Positions 46,601-54,453 of a stretch of 64,000 nt of DNA are shown here, piece after piece. Position numbers and translations under genes: made by a program. The DNA lies in the NCBI GenBank assembly GCA_021234155.1, contig JAJEKV010000027.1:11484716-11548715 (forward strand), in the 5' to 3' direction. A model generated the notes under the pieces. It made no database searches and had not been told where the DNA came from. It worked only from the letters and a program-made list of their open reading frames with translations. Within the stretch, counting starts at the first letter, position 1, and each line of letters begins with the position of its first letter. The stretch is from Isoetes taiwanensis (lineage: Eukaryota > Streptophyta > Lycopodiopsida > Isoetales > Isoetaceae).

Positions 46601-47375
46601 CAATTGTGGAAAAATGGTAGATGGATTACTTGGACAAGATTTAAAGCTCTAGTTCCAGGTGTTAAAGAAGGTGATAGGAAGGTCTTTAGGAAGATTATGG
46701 TGAATGTCAATACGGTCTCTGGTATTGTAGGGGAGGGATGGGGCAGAATATAAAGTTAAAAAGTTGTATGGATTGCTAATGCCACAGTCCCCATTAAAGG
46801 CTGTAGACAGGTTGGGATTAGATCAAGCAGAAACCAAGGGTCTATTGACAAAGTCTTGGGTCTCCTTATGTTCCAAAAAGATCCAATTCTTTCGTTGGAT
46901 CAGTCTACAAGAAGGTGTATACACTATGACATGGCTGTTGAACAAGGGTGTTGTTCAACATGATCTCTGCCCTCTAGGATGTCGAGCGTCAGAGACAATG
47001 GATCATCTTTTCTTTTGTCCGATTATAGGAGACTTCTGGAGGTGGGTTTGTCCAATTATTGGGCTACAGATGTGTCAGCTATCATGGCCGGCCATTCTAG
47101 CCAGTATAGGTGCAGATATTATTCAACTCACTTTAACCAATATATCATTGTGGTGTATTTGGAAACACCGATGTGGTGTAGCTCTTGGAGGACTGACCGC
47201 TTCAGTAACAAGGATTCAAAACAGATTCAACATGGAGGTAGCCCTCATGGCCTTGGCCCACCACAGGAAGTTTGGCCGCAATTATAACAAGAACTTGGAT
47301 AGAATTGGCAGTATAAGGGGATTCTATTCATTTTTCAAATGTAACTGGGATCTGGATTTAAGCAGTGTGCAGTAA
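43672..47375 (+). pseudogene. L1-like ORF2: endonuclease, reverse transcriptase, zf-RVT
   Basis: ORF2 nicks the target and reverse-transcribes the LINE RNA. Endonuclease blocks: KIISWNLRGIKGP at the start, IQEHRLP, LGGDLTMTD (in place of GDFN) and FSQSDHIP. Reverse transcriptase blocks: GKLPGPDGFPPEFY, ATGFISLIPK, NEWRPIALTN, IRQGCPLALYLF, the catalytic MQYADDTFLF near 45707 and LLGMPLNLG. The C-terminal zf-RVT-like part has CPLGCRASETMDHLFFCP near 46970. A stop interrupts the frame at 43887, frames change near 44165 and 45395, and a stop lies at 46751. The enzyme is therefore dead in this copy, though each block is well preserved. Confidence 0.92.
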
Positions 47376-47867
47376 GGGTTTATGACCTGTCCGACACCTA
47401 TCAGGATGTTGGATGGAGGATCTTCATCTTCAACGGGGTTTTCTCCTAAGTTCTTGTTGCTTGGAATTGGCTGCTAACTCCATATAGTATCTAAGCCTGG
47501 ATGAAGACGGTTTTTCCTATAGTAATCCAGGGGTAGGGAAGATTGGAGTGGTAGTTTTTAGTACAATCCTTGACACTTACGAGTTATGTCCGCTTTGTGA
47601 TAATTCTTTCCATCAATCCCATTTGGGGATATCCTATGTAAATTTTTATATATTAATACATACTCTTACCCTCAAAAAAAAAAAAAACAAGGTGCTGCGC
47701 ACGGAGGGTTGCCCTCCGTGACCCGAGAGTGAAATGGCTTAAATCACACTTCAAAGTCATGTTTTCGAGCATATACTGACATATACTTGGAATATGCCAC
47801 AAACCCACATGGATGAGGGTTTTCCCCTTAGGGGCAACCCAAAAAACTGGACTCAAACATATCAGTA

Positions 47868-48045
47868 GAATGCTATTTCCATCATGGAAATAGAATACGG
47901 CCGTATTCTCTTTAGAATACGGCGAATACGTAAATTAAAAAAAAAAAACCGTATTCTAAAAATGAATACGCCGTAAGGAATTGTCGAAACAGAATACGCC
48001 CGTATTCCAGGGAATACGGGCCAGAATACGGCCGTATTAAGTTTT
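47868..48045. repeat. Cluster of GAATACGGCCGTATTC palindromes
   Basis: The words GAATACGG, CGTATTC and the full palindrome AATACGGCCGTATT occur about ten times in 180 bp, with a poly-A spacer. The outermost copies (near 47888 and 48024) could be termini of a small element with subterminal palindromes. The architecture resembles the GATAACGCGTTATC clusters at 25.5 and 27.0 kb, but the words are different. Confidence 0.75.
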
Positions 48046-48224
48046 GCGTAGCAAGCTACCTGCTGAAAGTGGTAAGCATTAAGCACTACAAGAGGAAGGG
48101 GGAATTAGAGTCAGTTTTAGAGTCAGATCTTAGTTATAAACTTAAACTAAAAAACATAAGACAAAACCCTGAAACTGACATTACAACTGACGCTACAGCT
48201 GACTCTAAGCTCTGTCGTTTAAAT

Positions 48225-48650
48225 GACAGAATTAACGTCAGGAATTAGCATCAGAATTAGAGTCAAAATTAGATGCAGAATTAGCGTCAGAGTTAGCGTC
48301 AAAATCAGAGTCAGAGTTGGCATCAGCATTGCATCAAAATTAGAGTCAAAATTGAGTTTGTTTTGTGTCAAACTTAGAGTCAAATCTAGCATCAGAATAT
48401 AGAGCAGCCCTACCGTCAAAATTAGAGTCAGAATTAGCATCAAAATTAAAGTCGAAATTTGTGTCGACTAAGTGTCAGACTTAGAGTCAGATCTAGCATC
48501 AGAGTGTAGAGCAGCCCTATCGTCAAAATTAGAGTCAGAATTAGCTTCAAAATTGCGTCAAAATTAAAGACAAAATTCAGTAGATTATGTGTCAGATCTA
48601 AAGTCAGATCTAGCATCAAAATTTAAAGCAGACCTATCGTCAAAATGTTA
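48225..48650. repeat. Minisatellite of 12-bp words with ~110-bp higher order
   Basis: The array is built from words such as AGAGTCAGAATT, AGCGTCAAAATT and AGCATCAAAATT. Three higher-order units contain GTCAGACTTAGAGTCAGATC followed by GAGCAGCCCTATCGTCAAAA, at about 48368, 48473 and 48588, the last diverged. On the minus strand the array reads as a leucine/threonine-rich frame, which I take to be a by-product. Confidence 0.9.
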
Positions 48651-48823
48651 AGTGTATATTAGATAGCCCAAAAGGGGCCAGGGATTTGAACCCTGATATT
48701 GCCATTTAGCCTAGCAAAAGAATTACAAATCCATATAAACGAATTAAATTTTAACTTTTCAAATATAAGAGATCAATGGAGGTATTTCCGTTGTTCTTAA
48801 AGAAATTTGTATCATTTAAGTAC

Positions 48824-49730
48824 CTGGTAGACTGCCTCCACGATAATAAACCAATGACGTAACCATCTCTTATTTCTACAATCTTTCAGGGCTACCTCCT
48901 CAAGCAGTTCTTCCAGTGATGCCATGTTATTAAGTACATAATAGTGCTTCTTGAAAAATGCAATCAAGTTTGTATTCCCCAGTTTACTCCATCACTGCAA
49001 TGCCAAAGACAAGAGCCTTTTCTATTTACAACAGCAAACTCCACCTGAAGATTGTAAACTTTGCTACTGATTTTGTAAACTCAAAAGTTTGTATACAGAA
49101 TAATTCATAATGAAAGGCTCCAACCCCATAACAGTAAGGGAACAAATCACTGAGAATTCAGGGTGCAAGCCTCCTGAATACAGAAAATCATTGAGAATTA
49201 ACTCATAACAGTAAGGGAACAAATAAAATGCAGAATGAGGAAAGTGGCATACTCTGATCTTAGGATGCCGGGGAGCTTAACATCCATACTTTTATCTGAT
49301 GTAAATAAGAGATCCTGGAGAAATAAAAAATGCATGTTTAACAAAGAACATAGAGAACCAAAGAAACAAAATGATCCAAACATTTTATGCAGTTTATCAC
49401 CCTTCGCTTAAAATTACAGTAAGAGTAAGAATATGAATTAAACCAGAATATAAGATATTTTGCAGATGTTAGGAAACCTGATTGAGAGGGAGATCCCCTG
49501 GGTCAGTATCTTCGTCCACTTCTAGTTGAGAGTCTTCAACAAGCTCAGGAATATTAGTAGCCATAACATTTCTGATACTGCTAGCATTTGTACTCTAGCT
49601 GGTTGAGTTTATTTTTTTTTATAGTATCATGCTTTCCCAAGCCATACAGATCCACCCGTGCTTTCACTAGCTTCTCATAAATCTGGAGCTTAGTGAGCTC
49701 CTTATTTGACATGCCCTCAGGTCTACCCAT
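48824..49730 (-). CDS. Exons of an unrecognised minus-strand gene
   Basis: At least four coding blocks in order: a start block from ATG at 49730 (GRPEGMSNKELTKLQIYEKL then VKARVDLYG), a block ~49478-49590 (NIPELVEDSQLEVDEDTD, donor after LPLNQ), a block 49253-49314 (DLLFTSDKSMDVKLPGILRS) and a block 48824-48994 (KLGNTNLIAFFKKHYY, SLEELLEEVALKDCRNKRW, donor after VEAVYQ). Three donors and two acceptors are canonical. However, the phase between the last two blocks is off by one base and the intron between the first two would be very short, so either a base is wrong or the gene is decaying. Later exons are not found; the minisatellite follows. I do not recognise the family. Confidence 0.5.
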
Positions 49731-50168
49731 TTGCGAAATTCTCAGAAAGGTAGAAGAAACAAGACTAAAGTGCGCTAGCAGGCGCTTGGATTTGAGAAGA
49801 TAAAAATCCCATATGGGCAATAAAAATGTAGCTCTGTTTCAAGTTCAATCTAGAGCAAACAGACCTGCAATGCAAATACAGGGCTATGAAAAGACAGTAA
49901 AAGAAACAACAAAGCAAACATTGAGTTTACAAAATCAGTAATCAAGATTGAGTTTACAAAATCAGTAGTCATTACCATTTCCTGTCACAGGAATGCCAAG
50001 ATGTTGGACTAAAAATCTTCATAAAGAAGCAGACATGCATCTCACGCTTTCTAACAACCTGTAAAGATACAAATACTGATTTTTGCGATATCGCAATATG
50101 CATTATGTCTCAATATGCATTATGTCTCAGTTGAACGATGAAGTGAGAAGAATACCTCAAGAATAGAA

Positions 50169-50282
50169 ATGGCAGATCCGACCAAATCTAAGAATGCCCT
50201 AACTCAGCTTCACCAAGCAATCGAGGCCACCAAAATCGACGATAATTCTACCTCAAGCTCAGGGGATGGAGCAAAACATCCA
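50169..50282 (+). pseudogene. 5' half of a small ORF split by the chromovirus
   Basis: From ATG at 50169 the frame reads MADPTKSKNALTQLHQAIEA and continues as an acidic serine-rich stretch to GDGAKHP, where the chromovirus LTR begins at 50283. Beyond the right LTR and target duplication the same frame continues at 63520 and stops at 63606. Without the insertion it would encode a basic-ended protein of roughly 66 residues. It starts 438 bp from the divergent minus-strand gene, so the two could share a promoter. The family is not recognised. Confidence 0.55.
50278..50282 (+). other. Left target-site duplication ATCCA
   Basis: The five bases immediately left of the LTR (ATCCA) are identical to 63515-63519 immediately right of the second LTR. 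A perfect 5-bp duplication is the signature of a Ty3/gypsy insertion and shows that both outer ends belong to a single event. Confidence 0.95.
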
Positions 50283-51954
50283 TGTGACGTTTCCAAAGAC
50301 AAAGATATCGCCCGGGGCGTATCTATACCGCATCGCCTACGCGCAGCATTACCGCCCTCGGTGACGTGGTACGCTTAGCGGTAGCCAGGTGAGTAGCCCT
50401 AGGGGGCAACTTGCCAGAAATATGTGCAACTATTAATGTGCACATTTTCCAATGTACACATTAATGTGGGCACACATTTCCAAGTGGACACTCCAATCCA
50501 AGTGGGCCACACCCATAGGTGCAATTAATGTGCACATTTTCCAATGTACACATTAATGTGGGCACACATTTCCATGTGTGCACATTTGGCCACCTAGCCC
50601 TTAAAGGCAAGTGGGCCCATTTCCAATTATCCCACATGCCAAAAGGGGATAATTGGAAACCCTAACGAACCCCTTGTCTATATAGGGTAGGAAACCCTAA
50701 CTAGCCCAATTTTCGATTTTAGGGCTTGGAACTCCTGCTTTTGGTCTGCCTCAACAAAAAAAACCGCATCCCGCACTGACCGAGAATTGCATCCTTAGTT
50801 TCTCTAGATTCGAAAGTTTCCAGGGATGGTCGAGCTCAGGTCAGGAGGAGGCCCTCAAGGATCAGGTATTTGGCCAATTAGATAGTCTAAACCCTATTTT
50901 AGTCATTGTATTAGTAGGTTTAGCCTATTAGATTGGCCATAGCAGCCCTCTAGATCTCTAGATAGCAGATTCTAACTAAAGAACCTAACTCTATGTTGTA
51001 GATTAGATCTTATTCTTTAGTTCTTCTGTGATGTATATGGATGATGTATCTCTATGAACTCCTTGTATTGGGAAGGGGGGTAGAGACCTAAAGCTTTGTA
51101 GTCGATGCTCCTAGAGTAGCCTCTCTAGCACACTATAGTTGCGGCCTGTGCACAAGAGCCACACCTGGCTGTGGGTGAAGGGGCCAGACTGGCTTAAAGG
51201 AGGTTCGTGTTCTGACTCTTGAACGATCCCTATGGTGTGTTAGTGTTGCCGGGGATCATTGTGACTAGGTCTAATGGCTTGCCACTGCGTGTGGGCAAGG
51301 CATGGGCTCGACACTCGTGAGGTGGTGAATATGACCTTCCATTGAGTTCAAGTCGAATACGCGGCAAAGGGCCCTCTAGTCACCTTGAGTCAAAGACGTA
51401 GATCTCTCGAGGGAGAGATCCCTACCCGCCCCATCGGAACCGGGAGATGCAACCCGTGATATAGCCCCCTTGGCTATGCATCCGTGCTGGCTACTGCCAG
51501 TCCCAACACTTTTCAGCCTACTCGCAAAGTGTGCACGGGGGGGCGGATGGAGTGGACAACCCTAAGCCATGCTCATATGCCAGCCAAATCCATTGCCATG
51601 AATTCTGCCTCAGACTCAACTCGAGACCCAAGCCGCCGGTCATCCCTTGAGTCTGACCTTGGGTAGGATTCCCTATGTGATGTGCTGATCTTTGTCTATG
51701 CAGATATGTGGAGGACCATCCTTCGTGATGGTCATATGATGTTGATGTATGTGCTAATGACATGTATGTTTACGCCCATGCAGCTAGGTAGGCCCCGAGG
51801 GAGATCGGTGCAATGACCCTTCCACTCTTCCCACCGGAACCCGCCACGGTTGCGGTGTCATGTGGAGGGCCCCGTATTAGCATGGAGCTGGTATGGGGAT
51901 GAACTCCTTTGTATACGGTGAGTGCACCGTGATAATGCAGTAGGGGACGCCACA
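50283..51954 (+). repeat. 5' LTR
   Basis: Starts TGTGACGT and ends ACGCCACA (the other LTR ends ACGTCACA), the expected inverted TG...CA termini. It carries a duplicated segment of about 55 bp with TTAATGTGCACATT..AATGTACACATTAA at 50428-50480 and 50520-50575. A TATA box lies at 50679-50684, with AAACCCTAA telo-box motifs on both sides (50657 and 50692). Confidence 0.95.
50657..50700 (+). promoter_or_regulatory. LTR core promoter: TATA box between two telo-boxes
   Basis: CTATATAGGG at 50678-50687 is a good plant TATA box. AAACCCTAAC at 50657 and AAACCCTAAC at 50692 flank it. Telo-boxes of this type occur in promoters of plant genes active in dividing cells. The same arrangement is kept in the right LTR near 62215-62260. 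Confidence 0.65.
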
Positions 51955-51956
51955 AA

Positions 51957-51967
51957 TGGTATCGAGC
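51957..51967 (+). other. Primer binding site
   Basis: TGGTATCGAGC two bases after the LTR end resembles the initiator-tRNA-Met primer site TGGTATCAGAGC with one base missing. Confidence 0.75.
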
Positions 51968-52157
51968 TATGTTCTTGGAGACCAAGAGCAAAGCACTGGC
52001 CATGTTCCCAGTAGCACTAACTTGATAGGATCCTCAAACCTCGAAAAATGAGAAAATTTTTTCTCATTTTTGTAGTTTATGCTAAGCTAGTAACAGTTAA
52101 AATGAATAAAAACGTAAAAAGACTAAAATTGATGAGCCAACATCCAAAAAGTAGGGT

Positions 52158-52220
52158 GGTCTCACACGTCACGCCGGGACGATTTCTACATTCCGTGAAA
52201 TGGGCTGGGCGCGTCGTAGA
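52158..52220 (+). repeat. Hairpin repeat 1 of 4
   Basis: About 63 bp: GTCTCACACGTCACGCC...GATTTCTACATTCCG...GGGCTGGGCGCGTCGTAGAC. It is an imperfect copy of the hairpin consensus described for copy 2, with its right arm partly eroded. Confidence 0.8.
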
Positions 52221-52344
52221 CATTCAAATTTTGACACCAAAAAAAAAATGTAAATTACAAGAAAATACCTTAATAATTCTAAATTTAAGCTAAGAATTAG
52301 TAGATTTAGCATGTTACATGTTAATTTAATAGTGGGCCCCACCA

Positions 52345-52413
52345 TGTCTCACACGTCGCGCCAGGACAGGTTTCTAGATTCTAGGAATCGGGCTGGGCGC
52401 AACGTGTGAGACC
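52345..52413 (+). repeat. Hairpin repeat 2 of 4
   Basis: The best-preserved copy: GTCTCACACGT on the left is mirrored by ACGTGTGAGAC on the right, with an inner palindrome TTTCTAGATTCTAGGAA and the GC-rich GTCGCGCCAGG/GGCTGGGCGC between. It lies about 70 bp upstream of the TATA-like box at 52485. Confidence 0.9.
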
Positions 52414-52482
52414 TTGCTTAATTAGGTGTTTTTAGGTGCTCTAGACAACCCAAAAAGGTAGTTTAAAAATTGACCTAAAATT

Positions 52483-52494
52483 GGCCCTATAAAT
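52483..52494 (+). promoter_or_regulatory. Internal TATA-like box 1, before the H3-like ORF
   Basis: CCCTATAAATAGAACC is a near-ideal plant TATA box. It lies 300 bp before the ATG of the histone-like ORF and just downstream of two hairpin repeats. It is followed by pyrimidine-rich sequence that could hold the transcription start. Confidence 0.55.
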
Positions 52495-52785
52495 AGAACC
52501 AGACCCCTCCCATTTTTTTCCTGTTCTCCCCTAGAACTTCGCCGTAGCCGCCAAGGCGATTCTTCCGCGCTTAGCTCCGGACGACAAACCGTAAGATGAT
52601 GGCCCGCACGGCGGGTGATCGCAAGGAAGCCTAGCCGAAGCGGGATCCTCCAGCCACGGCCCTCCTCTTTCACGAGATTCTTTCGGGAACGCCTTCTCCA
52701 CGGCGCACGAATCTTCGCCGAGTGAGGAAGAAGTGGTCGACCGAGCGACCACACGTAACTCTTGGAGGACGACCGCCGACACGCC

Positions 52786-53586
52786 ATGAACGAGATCCTC
52801 GGGACTAAATTGCACGGCAGAGGAGCGAGGAAGAGAGGAGGCGCCAGAGTCACCGAACTCACCCCGGAAGAAGAGGCCGACCTCGCACGCTTCGTCCACA
52901 AGTACGAAGCCAAGGAGCGCCGCCGGGAGCAGAGGACAAAGAGTCGGGAAGACGACCCGACTACAGCCAGCGGACCCAAGAAGAGGAGGGCCAAAGCCGT
53001 AAAGGCAGGCAAGAGGAAGCTGGTAAAGGTCGGGAAGCGAGCCGAAGGTCCTGTCATCAACGAGCCATCGGGAGGGGAGACCCCGCCCACCACCGACGAC
53101 TCGGATGGAGACTACGTGCCGGGCGCAGACGGGGCAAGCTCTTCAAAGCCCCCGGTCGTAGAGGAAGAGGTCCCAGAGCAGACGGCCCAAGAACAGGAGG
53201 AGGCCGGGCAGGTGGCGAAGCCCCCACCATTTCCGACGTGGGATAGGGTCAAGGCCCCACGGCCGCAACGGGAAGCATATGTGATAGACCCCCTAAAGGT
53301 CTATCAGAAGAGGATCAGGGAGCACAACGCGTATATGGCAAAGTGGGAGGCCTACAATGCCTATTACCAGGAGCACCGGGTGAGAACGATTGAAGGCGAC
53401 ACCCCGTTTAAGAGCCGCATTAATCGGCCCCCTCCACCAAAGCCCAAGCCTCCCCGAAAGCACCGTGGAAGAAGCGAGCAAGAAGAAGAAGCCGGAAGAT
53501 TGGGGCACTCAAGGAGATCCGCCACTTCCGTAAGAGTTACTGACTCTCTGATTCCCCGGCCGCGTTCCAGCCGCTTGGTCCGCTAA
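52786..53586 (+). CDS. Cargo ORF A, N-terminal tail of a histone H3-like protein
   Basis: From ATG at 52786 about 220 residues of charged, low-complexity sequence precede the histone fold. Visible parts are an EEEADLARFVHKYEAKERRR helix, a basic cluster GPKKRRAKAVKAGKRKLVKV (nuclear-localisation-like), an acidic serine-rich part (TTDDSDGDYVPGADG), a YQKR/AYMAKWEAYNAYYQEH helical segment and a proline-lysine linker (PPPPKPKPPRK). The frame then shifts relative to the αN helix, returns to frame for the α1 region and ends at a stop exactly where H3 has its residue 73. H3 N-terminal tails are usually about 40 residues, and those of centromeric H3 are longer and variable. The tail itself matches nothing I recognise. 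Confidence 0.7.
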   Translation: MNEILGTKLHGRGARKRGGARVTELTPEEEADLARFVHKYEAKERRREQRTKSREDDPTTASGPKKRRAKAVKAGKRKLVKVGKRAEGPVINEPSGGETPPTTDDSDGDYVPGADGASSSKPPVVEEEVPEQTAQEQEEAGQVAKPPPFPTWDRVKAPRPQREAYVIDPLKVYQKRIREHNAYMAKWEAYNAYYQEHRVRTIEGDTPFKSRINRPPPPKPKPPRKHRGRSEQEEEAGRLGHSRRSATSVRVTDSLIPRPRSSRLVR

Positions 53587-53770
53587 GTCATCCAAGAATA
53601 CAACACAGACATGCGCGTGACCGACGAGATGCTGCTGTGTTTACAAGAGGCGGCCGAAGCGCATATAGTAAAGCATTTTGAAGATTCAACGGCCTGCACG
53701 GTGCACGCCAAGAGGGTTACCCTCATGAGGCGTGATATGTATCTTGCCAGCACATCAAGGGAGAACGCCT
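53490..53770 (+). CDS. Histone H3 fold (CENH3-like features) in the chromovirus
   Basis: The three frames together give the H3 core in order. The αN helix is GALKEIRHFRKS (H3 47-57). Then come LIP and SRLVR, and after one stop VIQEYNTDMRVTDEM continues with LLCLQEAAEAHIVKHFEDS and C-TVHAKRVTLMRRDMYLA. From H3 residue 69 to 127 it aligns without a gap, keeping R69, L92-Q93-E94, E97, V101, F104-E105-D106, C110, H113-A-K-R-V-T and D123. KEIRHF, LIP and TLMRRD resemble plant centromeric H3, yet loop 1 has canonical H3 length. One stop and at least two frame changes (near 53470-53545) break this copy. As a protein it would enter nucleosomes with H4; whether it does is unknown. Confidence in the fold is high, in the subtype low. 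Confidence 0.88.
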
Positions 53771-53917
53771 TGAACCTTGTAAATAACTCAAAAAATTTTG
53801 TTAATATAAAGAAAATTTTGTGTAAATAAAGTGTCGAACACCGCTTAAATAGGTCAAGATATCGATCCCTAGCCTTCGCTTTTAATTAAATTGGAGTTTT
53901 GAGCAAAATTGAGACGA

Positions 53918-53985
53918 TGTCTCACACGTCAGCCCGACAGACGATTTCTACATTTTAGAAATCGGCCGGGCGCAACGGTGAGACC
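53918..53985 (+). repeat. Hairpin repeat 3 of 4
   Basis: TGTCTCACACGTCAGCCCG...GATTTCTACATTTTAGAAATC...CGGGCGCAACGGTGAGACC. Same structure as copy 2, with an inner perfect palindrome around TTTCTA/TAGAAA. Confidence 0.9.
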
Positions 53986-54117
53986 ATGCCCAAAAATGCC
54001 CAAAACAGCTCCAAATCGACCAAGTAAGGGGTCAATTCTCGCCTAACTCGATGAGTTTAGTGGAATTACAGCCTTAGATCACCTAAATTGAGTAATCCTA
54101 GCCCAATTAGGGACCCA

Positions 54118-54183
54118 TGTCTCTCACGTCGCCCAGACGTATTTCTACATTTTAGAAATCGGGTCCGGGCGCAACGTGAGACC
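54118..54183 (+). repeat. Hairpin repeat 4 of 4
   Basis: TGTCTCTCACGTCGCCC...TATTTCTACATTTTAGAAAT...CGGGCGCAACGTGAGACC. It is closest to copy 3. Confidence 0.9.
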
Positions 54184-54356
54184 CCGCACTATTTCTTCAC
54201 CAAATGATCTCCAAATTGCACAATAGGTTCAAGAGTCTGTCCTTAGCATGCTCAAACCCTAGAAATATACTTCAAACTTGCAATTGCATCACTTAATAGG
54301 TTAGAATTGCCTAATCTCAAGAAATTCTAAGTCATCCAAAAATTAGGGTTTTCCCT

Positions 54357-54369
54357 TTTCTATAAATAA
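54357..54369 (+). promoter_or_regulatory. Internal TATA-like box 2, before cargo ORF B
   Basis: TTTCTATAAATAAGTCCCC lies about 175 bp after hairpin repeat 4 and shortly before the second cargo ORF region, repeating the order hairpin-hairpin-TATA-ORF seen at 52.2-52.8 kb. Confidence 0.55.
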
Positions 54370-54453
54370 GTCCCCATTTCTCAATCGGCACCCCGCAAAT
54401 TTGCTCCCCCCTTTGCTTAGGCGATCTTTCAGCCCCGAGGCGCTCGCATCCGC

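Larger units (their letters stand above)
41755..47691 (+). mobile_element. L1-like LINE with poly-A tail
   Basis: A near full-length plant non-LTR element: a GC-rich start (AGGGTTAGGGCGGCCGCC at ~41763), an ORF1 region, an ORF2 with endonuclease, reverse transcriptase and C-terminal domains, a 3' UTR, and a poly-A run of about 14 bases at 47677-47690. ORF2 is broken by at least two stops and two frameshifts, so the copy is inactive. The 5' border is inferred, as no target duplication could be matched to AAGGTGCTGCGC after the tail. Confidence 0.8.
53830..54450 (+). other. Noncoding spacer between the cargo ORFs
   Basis: No frame of note. It contains AATAAA-like words soon after the H3-like frame (GTAAATAAAG near 53822), which could end a transcript, then hairpin repeats 3 and 4 and a TATA-like box. 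The arrangement mirrors the spacer upstream of cargo ORF A. Confidence 0.6.

Noticed and set aside
48219-48443. Leucine/threonine-rich membrane-like frame on the minus strand
   Set aside because: It is a translation of the minisatellite words and not a membrane protein.
48668-48730. Possible tRNA or SINE (GGTTCAAATCCC on the minus strand)
   Set aside because: A B-box-like word is present, but no cloverleaf can be completed and no A box at proper distance is convincing.
52422-53093. Antisense 223-codon frame opposite the H3-like ORF
   Set aside because: It is a shadow of GC-rich coding sequence on the plus strand; no domain and no start context.
53490-53770. Calling the H3-like module a bona fide CENH3
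   Set aside because: Loop 1 has the length of canonical H3, whereas plant CENH3 usually has a longer loop. Only scattered residues favour CENH3, so the subtype is left open.
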